DNA of 64,000 nucleotides from assembly GCF_900637905.1 (NCBI RefSeq), contig NZ_LR134472.1:992001-1056000 (forward strand). Direction: 5' to 3'. Below the pieces are notes generated by a model, which searched no databases, had not been told where the DNA came from, and saw only the letters and a list, made by a program, of their open reading frames with translations. Numbering within the stretch: position 1 is the stretch's first letter; each line of letters starts with the position of its first letter. The DNA is from Parvimonas micra (lineage in GTDB: Bacteria > Bacillota > Clostridia > Tissierellales > Peptoniphilaceae). The position numbers and the translations under genes are program-made. Below are positions 9,157-18,018 of this stretch, piece by piece.

Positions 9157-9222
9157 ATTGCGAAGCAACAAGGTTCTCGGGTATCACCCGATGCAAAGCA
9201 TCGAGGAAGGGTGAGGTTCTCA
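9157..9222 (-). repeat. Short palindromic repeat, copy 1
   Basis: Read on the minus strand, this 66-bp block runs from the serpin stop codon through AACCTCACCCTTCC, CGATGCTTTGCATCG, GGTG and CCCGAGAACCTTGTTG. It matches the block at 60706-60770 along its whole length with few differences. Both copies lie directly behind a gene end and carry nested palindromes. Confidence 0.7.
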
Positions 9223-10374
9223 TCTACTAGGATCTGCAATATGTGCTGTAAAAGTAATTAAATTTGCCTTACTGTTTTCGTCATGGTCTTCTATAATGAT
9301 GTAGAAAGGGCCATTCATTTTTATATCAATATTCTCGTTTTTTTTCGGCATACTTATTTCTTTAACTTCTGTTTTAGTTACTGATTTAGCTTTTGCACCT
9401 TTTTCATCCATTTTTAGTGTAGAAGTTTGTTTCGCATCACTTACTACAAGTTTCATATCAGGCAATAATTTTTCTAATTCAAAAGTATTTAGCATTTTAC
9501 CAAATCCAATCTTTTGAAATAGAGCTTTAAAATCAACTTGTGATTTAATATCTATCTTTGGTAAATAGAAATTTACATCATATCTTTCGCTACTTTCTTT
9601 AAACGAATTTATAAAATCAAGTAATTGCTCTGTAGATAAAATTTTATTATCTTTATACTTTAAAAAATAAATAGTTGAACCATTTGAGCTGATTGAAAAA
9701 ATATCTACATCATCATTTGAAGTTGCTCGTACATTTTCGAAATGATTATACATTGTATCTACTTGAATTTTTGTGCCGTCCGATTTTGTAAAATCTCGTT
9801 TTTCTGTCTTTTTTTCATCAAATGGATGTTTCCATTTTACTTCATAATTTACTGTGTCGATAAAGGTCGCTACAAAATCATTTCCTAAACTGTTTTTATC
9901 CAAAACTTCATCTAAATTGGATTTTTGAAATTTTTGATAAACTTTTGTTCCTTCTTTTGCTGATTTAACGGTCTTAATATTACTATATTCAAGATTTTTA
10001 GTTTCGCCTTTGATATTTTCTAAATTTATTAAAATTAAATTTGCCAACTTTGTATTTTTAAATTTTAGATTTTGAAGATGAGCTTTATCGTAAAATTCAA
10101 AAAGCGGTAAATCTTTCCTATCATCTGTACAAAGAGAGATTAAATCCAAACATCTTTGTATTGATAGAGGAGATAGAACAAAATTTTCATCAGTTTTTTT
10201 CTCTTTCAGCAAAGTAGTAAAAATATCCAAATTTACTTTATTTGTCTTATTTGTTTGAGATGCATCAAATAGCAACTTCTCTCTATCTTCGGGAAATAAT
10301 TTCTCTGTCTTCGTACAAGATACTAAAGGAATTGAAATGAATAGTAAAAAAATAATTTTTAATAGTTTTTTCAT
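9220..10374 (-). CDS. Serpin-family lipoprotein (serine protease inhibitor)
   Basis: A 384-residue secreted lipoprotein with signal peptide and lipobox LVSC (Cys20). The body reads as a serpin: FVLSPLSIQRCLDL near 65-78; the central serpin signature with KWKHPFD and RDFTKSDGTKIQVDTM; the hinge TLKMDEKGAKAKS; and the C-terminal MNGPFYIII before a final ADP. The reactive-centre loop is about normal length, with Gly at P15 and small residues at P14, P12 and P10 but Lys at P13 and P11, so inhibitory activity is plausible but not certain. It starts 50 nt after dnaX with a CGGAGG site and no terminator between, so it is probably co-transcribed with dnaX. A role against host or neighbour proteases is inference. 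Confidence 0.88.
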   Translation of the reverse strand: MKKLLKIIFLLFISIPLVSCTKTEKLFPEDREKLLFDASQTNKTNKVNLDIFTTLLKEKKTDENFVLSPLSIQRCLDLISLCTDDRKDLPLFEFYDKAHLQNLKFKNTKLANLILINLENIKGETKNLEYSNIKTVKSAKEGTKVYQKFQKSNLDEVLDKNSLGNDFVATFIDTVNYEVKWKHPFDEKKTEKRDFTKSDGTKIQVDTMYNHFENVRATSNDDVDIFSISSNGSTIYFLKYKDNKILSTEQLLDFINSFKESSERYDVNFYLPKIDIKSQVDFKALFQKIGFGKMLNTFELEKLLPDMKLVVSDAKQTSTLKMDEKGAKAKSVTKTEVKEISMPKKNENIDIKMNGPFYIIIEDHDENSKANLITFTAHIADPSR

Positions 10375-10424
10375 AGCATACCTCCGTTTTAATACTACAA
10401 TAACCTAAAAATTAACATTTTGAA

Positions 10425-12041
10425 CTAATTTATAAAGTTTGCATAAATGGTCAATGAATTTTGAACGGGCATATTAACCTTTGTAAAAAATTCGTTTAAA
10501 ACAGCAGTTTCCTTTAAAGTGAAAGAATTATTTTCATCCAACTTATAACTTCCGAACTTAAATAAATACTCTTTACAGTCGATGTGTAAGAAATTTTCTT
10601 TTGGGAAAAAGTAAATTTCTTTTACACTCTCATCGAAAAGTTTAGAAACAGTTTTTTTGAAAATAGTTGTTTTTAAAACATCTTTAAAAGGAGTTAAATC
10701 AATTTTTTCGTAAATTTCATCATTATTTTCTGTAGGTTGCTCTACATCTTTTGTGTTTTCTATATCTTCTGTATTTTCAATATCTTCGTTTTCTGTCTCG
10801 CTTTCTATATTTTTTATCTCTCCTGTATTTTCAACAGTTTCGACATTTTCTCCTTCTTCTTCATTTGAAATCTCTTCTTTTTCTATAACTTCAACTTTTA
10901 AATTTCCACTCTTTATAATATTTTCAAGAGTTTCAATTCTCTTTTCCATTTCGGATTTTTTTCTTTTAAATGAACAGATTTTTATAATTAAAAGTTCAGC
11001 CAGAGCATTTTGCATATCACTTTTCTTCATCTTATCTTCAACATCTAAAAGATTTTCTAAAATGAAAATAAGTTCATCCATTTCAAATTTATTTGAATGT
11101 TCTAAATATCGCTTGTACTCAACATCATTTAGTGTTGTAAGTTCTTTTTTTATGCTCTTTACTAAAATTATATTTCTAAAATGTTTGATTAAATCGATGA
11201 TTATATTATGTGGAGTTTTTCCATTTTTTACCAAATTTCTAAAAGTTTCAATAGTTTCGTTTTTAGATGAATTCAAAATTGACTGTGAGAGTTCAAACAA
11301 CATATTTAAGTTTACAAGTCCTAAACATTCATTAATATCTTCAATAGTAATTTTTTCTTTTCCGGTTGCTACAACTTGATCTAAAAGACTTAAAGCATCT
11401 CTCATTGCGCCTGAAGAAAGCTCAGAAATTAAATTGATTCCATCTTCTTCTATCTCAACATTTAGATTATTTAAAACATAGTTTATATTTTCAACAATGT
11501 CTGAATTATTAATCCTTTTAAACTCAAATCTTTGACATCTTGAAATAATTGTATCAGGAAGTTTATCAATTTCTGTTGTCGCAAGAATGAAAATTAAATG
11601 TTTAGGGGGCTCTTCTAAAATCTTTAAAAGAGCATTGAAGCCTTCATTTGTAATCATATGGGCTTCGTCTATAATATAAACTTTGTATTTTACGATTTGT
11701 GGGGGATAGATTACTTTTTCCTTTAATTCCCTTATATCGTCAATACGTCTGTTACTTGCAGCATCCATCTCTACAACTTCAAGAGCCTTGTCTTCTAAAA
11801 TCATTTTACAATTTTCACATTCATTACAAGGATTTCCGTCAATTGGATTTAAGCAATTTACTGCACGAGCGAAAATTTTAGCACAACTTGTCTTTCCGGT
11901 TCCTCTTATTCCTGAAAAAAGATAGGCATGTCCTAAATTTCCCGTTCTTATTTGATTTTTTAAAATTTCAACAATATGAGCTTGACCAACTACTCTTGTA
12001 AAATCTTTAGGCCTAAACTCTCTATAAATAGCTTGTTTCAA
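10425..12041 (-). CDS. dnaX: DNA polymerase III subunit gamma/tau
   Basis: A 538-residue clamp-loader ATPase. Walker A GIRGTGKT at 44-51, zinc-binding Cys63, Cys72, Cys75 and Cys78, DEAH at 125-128, and an SRC motif near 163. Residues about 395-450 are a Glu/Asn/Thr-rich low-complexity linker, followed by a short tau-like tail. A GTG at 12047 opens the frame, but GAGGTG overlaps it. The TTG at 12041 has correct spacing and gives MKQAIYREFRPKDF, so I chose it. It is followed by the serpin rather than directly by ybaB. Upstream are tandem repeat units carrying -10-like boxes. Confidence 0.94.
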   Translation of the reverse strand: MKQAIYREFRPKDFTRVVGQAHIVEILKNQIRTGNLGHAYLFSGIRGTGKTSCAKIFARAVNCLNPIDGNPCNECENCKMILEDKALEVVEMDAASNRRIDDIRELKEKVIYPPQIVKYKVYIIDEAHMITNEGFNALLKILEEPPKHLIFILATTEIDKLPDTIISRCQRFEFKRINNSDIVENINYVLNNLNVEIEEDGINLISELSSGAMRDALSLLDQVVATGKEKITIEDINECLGLVNLNMLFELSQSILNSSKNETIETFRNLVKNGKTPHNIIIDLIKHFRNIILVKSIKKELTTLNDVEYKRYLEHSNKFEMDELIFILENLLDVEDKMKKSDMQNALAELLIIKICSFKRKKSEMEKRIETLENIIKSGNLKVEVIEKEEISNEEEGENVETVENTGEIKNIESETENEDIENTEDIENTKDVEQPTENNDEIYEKIDLTPFKDVLKTTIFKKTVSKLFDESVKEIYFFPKENFLHIDCKEYLFKFGSYKLDENNSFTLKETAVLNEFFTKVNMPVQNSLTIYANFIN

Positions 12042-12081
12042 AATCACACCTCTAATATTTTAATTAAGATACTATATACAT

Positions 12082-12270
12082 ATTATACCATAGTTTCCTT
12101 TTGATAACTAAACTAGTGTAACCATGGTGAAATATTAATAGCTTTATCATTAGGCATAAAGCTATTAATATTATATCATAGTTCCTTTTTTATAACTAAC
12201 TTTATGTAACTATGATGAAATATGAATATACTTATCATGTATAAGCATATTCATATTATATCATAAAACA
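12082..12270 (-). repeat. Tandem ~87-bp structured units upstream of dnaX
   Basis: The 360-nt gap between dnaX and the next gene holds two tandem units (about 12082-12169 and 12170-12254) plus the start of a third. Each begins, in minus-strand terms, with an extended -10 box (TGGTATAAT or TGATATAAT at 12082, 12170 and 12255). Each unit forms two hairpins: CCATAGTT/AACCATGG and TCATAGTT/AACTATGA, then a 17-bp stem at 12131-12172 and again at 12219-12257. Differences between the units are mostly compensatory. The remaining gap to 12358 is AT-rich with nothing recognised. Confidence 0.75.
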
Positions 12271-12358
12271 GGAGAGATTTAAAAAATCTTTCTAAATTGC
12301 TTTAGGATTAATAGATATAAAAATTAACAAAGTTCTTTTATAAATCAATTTTTTTGTA

Positions 12359-12387
12359 TTGACAAGAATTTCTATTTTTTATAAAAT
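12359..12387 (+). promoter_or_regulatory. Promoter of the YczE-like gene
   Basis: -35 TTGACA at 12359-12364, 17-bp spacer, -10 TAAAAT at 12382-12387, about 20 nt before the start codon. Confidence 0.75.
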
Positions 12388-12408
12388 ATCTAGGTAGGAG
12401 AGAGAAAG

Positions 12409-13089
12409 ATGAAAAAAGATAAATTATTTATTAGGATTGCTATGTCCATAATCGGAATGATTATTTTGGGAATAGGGGTATTTTTTACAATTAAAGTTAA
12501 TTTGGGAGTTGACCCTGCAAGTACAGTTGATCTTGGAATGTCAAAACAATTAGGATTAAGTTATGGAACTTGTGCAGTAATTTTCAATATAGTATTTTTA
12601 ACTATAATATTTTTTGTGGATAAAAAGTATATAAATATATCATCAATTTTAGCTATTTTTATAATAGGTTATACAGTTGAAGCTATGAATTTGATTTTTG
12701 GTTGGATTAATTTACAAGATTTAGATTTAATTTATAGAGTCATAATTTGTATTGTAGGAACTTTTATTATAGCTATCGGTGTTACAGTTTATATTTTTGC
12801 AGATTTGGGAGTTGGAGCAACTGACGGAATTTCTGAATTAATAAGTAATAAGACAAACTTTTCTTACAGGACTGTAAGAGTTATTTCCGATTTTTTACTC
12901 GTTATTATCGGATATTTAATGGGTGGAGTTGTTGGAATTGGAACTTTGATTATTACATTTTTTGCAGGACCTTTTATTCAATTTACAAGAAAATTACTTA
13001 CTCCTTTTCTTGAAAAAATATTGGGAAAAGAATTGGTTGATAGTGTAAACAAAGATGAAGAAAAATTTGAAAAAGAAGTTATTGCTTAA
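12409..13089 (+). CDS. YczE/YyaS/YitT-family membrane protein
   Basis: A 226-residue protein with about five or six transmembrane helices in two similar halves. Each half carries the family's polar loop: VNLGVDPASTVDLGMS near residue 29 and ADLGVGATDGISELIS near 132. The biochemical function is not settled; B. subtilis YczE affects secondary metabolite production. The mature end is charged and cytoplasmic. TAGGAGAG precedes the ATG. It has its own promoter and terminator, and its direction is opposite to dnaX. Confidence 0.8.
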   Translation: MKKDKLFIRIAMSIIGMIILGIGVFFTIKVNLGVDPASTVDLGMSKQLGLSYGTCAVIFNIVFLTIIFFVDKKYINISSILAIFIIGYTVEAMNLIFGWINLQDLDLIYRVIICIVGTFIIAIGVTVYIFADLGVGATDGISELISNKTNFSYRTVRVISDFLLVIIGYLMGGVVGIGTLIITFFAGPFIQFTRKLLTPFLEKILGKELVDSVNKDEEKFEKEVIA

Positions 13090-13113
13090 ATAGGGGAAAC
13101 CCTATTTTTTTTT
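13088..13113 (+). terminator. Terminator of the YczE-like gene
   Basis: AATAGGG / CCCTATT stem with a short GAAA-type loop, then a run of T; it overlaps the stop codon. Confidence 0.85.
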
Positions 13114-13170
13114 ATTGCAAAAAGTGGTATTATATGAGTATATTATTAAATTAATATGAAGGAGGTTTTT

Positions 13171-14349
13171 ATGGATATTTTAAAGCTGGTTAAAGAAAAA
13201 GAAGAAAAAGTTATAAAGATAAGACGCGATTTACATCAAATTCCGGAACTGGAGTTGGAACTTCCGAAAACTATGGAATATATTTCAAAAGTTTTAGATG
13301 AAATTGGTGTAAATTATAAAAAATTATTAAATGGAAATGCAATTGTCGTTCAAATTGACGGAGAACAAAAGGGCAAATGTATTGCGATAAGAGCCGATAG
13401 TGATGCACTTCCTGTCGTTGAAGAAACAGGACTTTCTTTTGCTTCCACAAACGGAAATATGCATGCTTGTGGACATGACGGACATACTGCTATGGCACTT
13501 GGAGCTTGTATGATATTAAATGAAAATAGAGATAAACTTAAAGGAACAGTTAAAATATTTTTCCAACCCGGAGAGGAAACACCGGGAGGGGCTTTACCTA
13601 TGATTGAAGAGGGCTGTATGGAAAATCCAAAAGTCGATGCAGTAATTGGACTTCATGAAGGGTGCTTAATTCCTATTGAATATGGAAAAATAGGAGTAAA
13701 ATCAGGAGCAATAATGGCATCAGCGGATATTTTTGAAATCTATGTAAAAGGAAAATCTTCACATGCTGCAACACCTCATCTCTCAGTAGATCCGATTGTT
13801 GTTTCATCAGAAATCGTACTTGGACTTCAAAAGATAATTTCAAGAGAAATAAATCCTATTTCAAATGCAGTTTTGACTATTGGAATAATTAGAGGAGGAA
13901 CTGCTCATAATGTAATCCCTGAATCTGTTTACATCAAGGGAACAGTTAGAACTTTAGACGAAAAAGTTAGAGAATTTATTGCAAAGCGAATTGAAGAAAT
14001 TGCAGATGGAATTGCAAAAGCTTATAATTGTAAGGCGGAAACAATTTATCACTTTATGTATCCGGTAGTTATGAATGATGAAAAATTTACTGAATTTTTT
14101 ATAGAAAATACAAAAGAAATTTTAGGAGAGGATTCAGTTGAAATTATAAAAAATCCGAGCATGGGTGGAGAAGATGTTGCTTATTTCCTACAAAGAGCAA
14201 AAGGAACTTACTTTATGCTTTCAAATCCGAAAATTTATGATGGAGATAAAATATATCCGCATCATCATAGTAAATTTGATGTTGAAGAAAGTTTATTTTA
14301 CAAAGGAATGTGTGCAGTTTTGGGAACTGTTTTTAAATATTTAAGCTAG
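13171..14349 (+). CDS. M20-family amidohydrolase (N-acyl amino acid or hippurate type)
   Basis: A 392-residue metal-dependent amidase/aminoacylase of subfamily M20D. HACGHDGHTAM near residue 97 supplies the conserved Cys and His metal ligands. QPGEETPGG near 134 holds the catalytic Glu, VIGLHEG near 163 another His, and the C-terminal MGGEDVAYF with HHHSKFDVEE completes the site. A dimerisation domain lies in the middle. The family releases amino acids from N-acyl or hippurate-like conjugates; the true substrate cannot be read from sequence. I chose the ATG at 13171 because AAGGAGG lies 7 nt before it; an ATG 15 nt upstream overlaps that site. Confidence 0.9.
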   Translation: MDILKLVKEKEEKVIKIRRDLHQIPELELELPKTMEYISKVLDEIGVNYKKLLNGNAIVVQIDGEQKGKCIAIRADSDALPVVEETGLSFASTNGNMHACGHDGHTAMALGACMILNENRDKLKGTVKIFFQPGEETPGGALPMIEEGCMENPKVDAVIGLHEGCLIPIEYGKIGVKSGAIMASADIFEIYVKGKSSHAATPHLSVDPIVVSSEIVLGLQKIISREINPISNAVLTIGIIRGGTAHNVIPESVYIKGTVRTLDEKVREFIAKRIEEIADGIAKAYNCKAETIYHFMYPVVMNDEKFTEFFIENTKEILGEDSVEIIKNPSMGGEDVAYFLQRAKGTYFMLSNPKIYDGDKIYPHHHSKFDVEESLFYKGMCAVLGTVFKYLS

Positions 14350-14356
14350 AAAAATG

Positions 14357-14383
14357 GATTGTCGAAAACGACAATCTATTTTT
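14357..14383 (+). terminator. Terminator of the M20 amidohydrolase gene
   Basis: GATTGTCG / CGACAATC, an 8-bp stem with an AAAA loop, then TATTTTTA. Confidence 0.8.
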
Positions 14384-14406
14384 ATATCTAACTTAAATAT
14401 TTTTTT

Positions 14407-14640
14407 GTAGATTGACTTCGTTTCACTTCGCCCAAGATGACTTGTTGGGGGCATTGCTATACTAGTTGCTATGACGTAAAACTTTTTATTTTCTTGGCAA
14501 TTTTTTATTTTTTAAGATTATTTACATTTAACGTCTAGCTACTAAACAGAGAAAATTCCTTATACGTCATCTCGAGCGTAGTCGAGAGATCTCATAGTTT
14601 TACTTGTTTACAAGTAAAACTAAATGTATCTTCGATACAT
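14407..14640 (-). repeat. Interspersed repeat, copy B (inverted)
   Basis: The 352-nt gap between the two converging genes here contains, besides the two terminators, a copy of the long repeat in inverse orientation. Read on the minus strand it starts ATGTATCGAAGATACAT, continues TTTAGTTTTACTTG, CTCGAGATGACGTATAAGG, then TTTTACGTCATAGCAAC, and ends with ACAAGTCATCTTGGG followed by CGAAGTGAAACGAAGTC. The outer arms differ from the other copies while the core is preserved. Confidence 0.75.
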
Positions 14641-14653
14641 CAAAAAATCACAA

Positions 14654-14687
14654 ACAAAAAAAATCCCCAACATTGTTGAGGATTTCA
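14654..14687 (-). terminator. Terminator of the malic enzyme gene
   Basis: On the minus strand AAATCCTCAACAATGTTGGGGATTT forms a stem followed by a U run. Confidence 0.85.
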
Positions 14688-14701
14688 CTACTAAATACTT
14701 A

Positions 14702-15856
14702 CTATTTAACTTTTTCTGCAACTGCTTTTGCAACTGTATCAGCTACATTTTCTTCAAAAGCTGAAACAATAATATAATCTTCTCTAATTTTGTCATCAGG
14801 AATCATACTTGCAAGTCCGTATGCTGCAGCTAATTTCATTTCATCAGTAATTTTCTTAGCCTTTGCTTGTAAAGCACCTTTAAAAATTCCAGGGAAAGCA
14901 ACTACATTGTTAATTTGGTTAGGCATATCTGATCTGCCTGTTGCAGCAATTCTTGCTCCAGCTTCTTTTGCATCTGCATAAAGAATTTCAGGTTGAGGAT
15001 TTGCCATTGCAAATACAATCGCATCTTTATTCATTGAAGCGACCATTTCTTTAGTAACTAAATCTTTTTGACTTACACCAATGAATACGTCAGCACCAAC
15101 AAATGCTTCTTTCATAGTCATATCTTTTTGTTCTTTATTTGTAATTTCTGCTAATTCTTTCTTTACAAAATTATAATTTTCTGAATGTTTTTTATTAATT
15201 GCACCTTTTGAATCGAATGCAATTACATTTTCAACACCCAACATCATAATTAATTTAATGATTGAATATCCGGCAGCACCAGCTCCTGAAACAACAACTT
15301 TAATATCTTTAGCTTCTTTTTTAACCAATTTTAATGCATTAATTAATGCTGCTGTAACAACTATTGCAGTACCATGTTGGTCATCGTGGAATACAGGAAT
15401 GTCAAGTTCATCTATTAATGTTCTTTCAATTTCAACACATCTTGGAGAAGAAATATCTTCAAGATTAATCCCACCAAATGTAGGAGCAAGAGCTTTTACA
15501 ATTGAAATAATTTCCTTAGGGTCTTTTGTATCTAAAACTATAGGAACAGCATTAACTCCACCAAATTTTTTAAATAAACAGCATTTTCCTTCCATAACAG
15601 GCATAGCGGCTTCAGGACCAATATCTCCAAGACCTAAAACAGCAGTTCCATCAGAAATAACAGCAATAGTATTAGCTTTACTTGTATATTTATAAGCTAA
15701 AGAAGGGTCTTTGCTTATTTCCATACAAGGTCTTGCAACACCTGGAGTATATGCATAAGTTAAATCTTCAGCATTTTCCAATTTTGCTTTTAATTCTGTT
15801 GATAATTTTCCTTGCCATTGTTCATGAAGCAACAAGGCTTTCTCGTAAACATCCAT
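14702..15856 (-). CDS. NAD(P)-dependent malic enzyme
   Basis: A 384-residue short bacterial malic enzyme that decarboxylates malate to pyruvate. Residues 30-50 hold YTPGVARPC with the catalytic Tyr. Lys in the EGKCCLFKKFGGVNAVP region, the metal-binding FHDDQHGTA near 157, and the Rossmann VVSGAGAAGYS near 190 are all present. It lacks the phosphotransacetylase-like tail of long forms. AGGAGA precedes the ATG. It converges on the M20 gene, and the space between holds an interspersed repeat. Use of NAD versus NADP is not decided by sequence alone. Confidence 0.94.
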   Translation of the reverse strand: MDVYEKALLLHEQWQGKLSTELKAKLENAEDLTYAYTPGVARPCMEISKDPSLAYKYTSKANTIAVISDGTAVLGLGDIGPEAAMPVMEGKCCLFKKFGGVNAVPIVLDTKDPKEIISIVKALAPTFGGINLEDISSPRCVEIERTLIDELDIPVFHDDQHGTAIVVTAALINALKLVKKEAKDIKVVVSGAGAAGYSIIKLIMMLGVENVIAFDSKGAINKKHSENYNFVKKELAEITNKEQKDMTMKEAFVGADVFIGVSQKDLVTKEMVASMNKDAIVFAMANPQPEILYADAKEAGARIAATGRSDMPNQINNVVAFPGIFKGALQAKAKKITDEMKLAAAYGLASMIPDDKIREDYIIVSAFEENVADTVAKAVAEKVK

Positions 15857-16028
15857 TTTTTATCTCCTTTATATAAAAATATTCATTCGTTGTTAATATA
15901 CTACAAAGATTTCTAAAAGTCAATACAAGCATATAATTTAATTAATAATTTAATTTGCAAAAATTAAATTCAAATTTCGCCTATTGCTTTTTAAAAGTTT
16001 TTACATTAAAATATAGTTGGTGATTAAA

Positions 16029-17396
16029 ATGAAAACAAAGAAAAAATATATATGTTCAAATTGCAAGAAAGAGTCATTGGGTTGGCAAGGAAAATGTAGT
16101 TTCTGCGGTAGTTGGGGAACGATAGAAGAAATTGAAGTTTCCGACGTTAAAAGTCCAACCGACAAAATTGTTGCAAAGGGAAAAGTTGAGAAGTTAAAAA
16201 ATGTAAATATAAATGAAAATGATAGATTTATAACTGGAATTGATGAGTTAAATCGTGTTTTAGGTGGTGGAATTGTAAGAGATAGTGTAAATATTTTGAC
16301 TGCAAGACCCGGCTGCGGGAAAAGCACATTGCTTTTACAACTTGCACTTGACTTTGCAAGTAAAAATGTAAAATCTATTTATATTTCTGCAGAAGAAAGC
16401 TCCTCACAGATAAAGTCAAGAGCAAATAGAATTGTAAAAGAAATTCCAGAAAATATTTGGATACAATCAACACAAAGTATGGACGAGGCTTTGAATTCAA
16501 TCGAAGAAGTTGATGCTGAAGTTGTTATTTTAGATAGTATTCAAACTGTTATGTTAAGTTCAATTCCGTCAAGGGCAGGTTCTCCAACACAGACTGTCGA
16601 ATGTATAAATGAATTAGTTAGAGTTGCAAAAAATGCTAAAAAGCCGAGGACAATTTTTATAGTTTGCCATATGACAAAGCAAGATGAAATGGCAGGACTT
16701 AGGACCTTGGAGCATATGGTAGATTCTGTTTTGCTTCTGGAGGGAGAGTCTGACGAAAGTTTAAGAACTCTTACAAGTACAAAAAATAGATTTGGAAGAA
16801 CTGGTGAAATCGGACTTTTTAAAATGGAAGAGTATGGACTTTTGGAAATTAAAAATCCATCAGAATTTTTTGTAACTCAAAGAGAAAAGGACATTTGTGG
16901 AAGTGTATTATCCGTTGTAAAAGAGGGAAGCAGAATGTTAGTTGTTGAAGTTGAAAGTCTGGTTTCTCAATCTTTTACAAGCTATCCTGCGAGAATTGGA
17001 GATAGTCTTAAAAAAGATCAATTAAATACATTGCTTTCTATTTTAGAAGAAAGAGCTGGATTTAATTTATACAATAAAAATGTAATTTTAAAAACTACAG
17101 GGGGATTAAAAATTTCGGAGCAATCTGTAAATTTAGCTGTAATTATTTCCGTTGCATCTTCAATTTTAAACAAATCAGTTCCAAGAGATAATGTATTTAT
17201 TGCAGAAGTTGGACTTACAGGAGAACTAAAAAAAGTTCCGAATTTAAGCGAAAGATTAACGGAACTTGACAGAATGGGCTATAAAAAGGTCTATACTTCA
17301 AATGAAGTTGTGGATATAAAGAATTTAAAAACTTTAAAAGTAGAAAAATCTAAAACTCTAAAAGAAGTTATTGACAAAGTTTTTAGAAATGTTTAA
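16029..17396 (+). CDS. radA: DNA repair protein RadA/Sms
   Basis: A 455-residue RecA-like helicase that helps branch migration during recombinational repair. Visible are the N-terminal C4 zinc finger (CSNC then CSFC), Walker A ARPGCGKST near 92-100, the RadA-specific KNRFG near 254 and a C-terminal Lon-protease-like domain from about 275 to the end. TTG and GTG codons lie in frame just upstream. I chose the ATG at 16029 because GGTGAT sits upstream at usable spacing and the protein then begins MKTKKKYICSNC. It ends in a bidirectional terminator shared with the next gene. Confidence 0.96.
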   Translation: MKTKKKYICSNCKKESLGWQGKCSFCGSWGTIEEIEVSDVKSPTDKIVAKGKVEKLKNVNINENDRFITGIDELNRVLGGGIVRDSVNILTARPGCGKSTLLLQLALDFASKNVKSIYISAEESSSQIKSRANRIVKEIPENIWIQSTQSMDEALNSIEEVDAEVVILDSIQTVMLSSIPSRAGSPTQTVECINELVRVAKNAKKPRTIFIVCHMTKQDEMAGLRTLEHMVDSVLLLEGESDESLRTLTSTKNRFGRTGEIGLFKMEEYGLLEIKNPSEFFVTQREKDICGSVLSVVKEGSRMLVVEVESLVSQSFTSYPARIGDSLKKDQLNTLLSILEERAGFNLYNKNVILKTTGGLKISEQSVNLAVIISVASSILNKSVPRDNVFIAEVGLTGELKKVPNLSERLTELDRMGYKKVYTSNEVVDIKNLKTLKVEKSKTLKEVIDKVFRNV

Positions 17397-17408
17397 TATT
17401 AAAAAAAT

Positions 17409-17437
17409 AAAGTTGTGTATGTGCTACACAACCTTTT
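17409..17437. terminator. Bidirectional terminator between radA and the converging unknown gene
   Basis: AGTTGTGTA / TACACAACCT stem with A run on the left and T-rich DNA on the right; it can end both the plus-strand radA and the minus-strand gene. Confidence 0.75.
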
Positions 17438-17987
17438 AAATATTTGTATTAACATAGTCATTAATCTTTGAAATTCTAATCTCATCAATAAATATATTCT
17501 TTTCTTTTAATTTCTGTAAAATTTCAATATTCATAGAATGAAAAATTGCAAAATCAACATCTTTCACAACAATTTCAAAAAGAGAATTGTTAAGTCTTTT
17601 TGAATTCATATCTATAAAATAGGATTCTGTAGTTTTTTCATCTAAGAAGTCAATCATCTTTAAAAGATATTTATCTTTTTCTGCATAATAATTATTAGAT
17701 TTCATAAGATTTTCATTATATTTTTTTTGTTTTTTCTTGTTATTTGAATACAAAATTGATTTTTGTTTAAAAAATTTCGCTAAAATATTGTAGTATTGGT
17801 AATTATACATCCCTTCTTCCAGCGATGATATATTTAAAAGTGGTTTCATATTTAAATTTTGTATCAATTCATAATTTTTTTCTAAAAAAGATAATTTGTC
17901 GATTTTTCTTATCGAAAGTTCTTTAATTAACTCATTTCTTCTTTTGAAAAAAATCTCAAGTTGTTTTGTTGGTATATTCATACTCAA
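17436..17987 (-). CDS. Unknown 183-residue cytoplasmic protein
   Basis: A basic, helix-rich protein without signal peptide or membrane segment. Lys, Asn and Tyr are abundant, and residues about 75-105 are very Lys/Asn-rich. The C-terminal part (IVVKDVDFAIFHSMNIEIL) looks like a small folded domain. I do not recognise a family. No good AGGAGG site precedes either the first ATG or the ATG two codons later. It lies downstream of a P-loop gene on the same strand with a terminator between them. Confidence 0.6.
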   Translation of the reverse strand: MSMNIPTKQLEIFFKRRNELIKELSIRKIDKLSFLEKNYELIQNLNMKPLLNISSLEEGMYNYQYYNILAKFFKQKSILYSNNKKKQKKYNENLMKSNNYYAEKDKYLLKMIDFLDEKTTESYFIDMNSKRLNNSLFEIVVKDVDFAIFHSMNIEILQKLKEKNIFIDEIRISKINDYVNTNI

Positions 17988-17993
17988 AAAAAA

Positions 17994-18012
17994 AGCATCC
18001 CGACGATGCCTT
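17994..18012 (-). terminator. Terminator of the small P-loop gene
   Basis: On the minus strand GGCATC GTCGG GATGC is followed by a run of nine U. Confidence 0.75.
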
Positions 18013-18018
18013 TTAAAT

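Noticed and set aside
10753-11379. 208-residue open frame on the plus strand within dnaX
   Set aside because: Ser/Phe-rich antisense shadow of the Glu/Lys-rich DnaX region; no start signal.
12048-12358. Signal recognition particle RNA (ffs), often found near dnaX
   Set aside because: No GGAGG-type Alu or conserved SRP loop is seen; the region is explained by the tandem hairpin units.
15258-15695. 145-residue plus-strand frame inside the malic enzyme gene
   Set aside because: Antisense shadow of a well-supported conserved gene.
16001-16327. 108-residue minus-strand frame over the radA start
   Set aside because: Shadow frame without ribosome binding site, opposite a conserved zinc finger and Walker A region.
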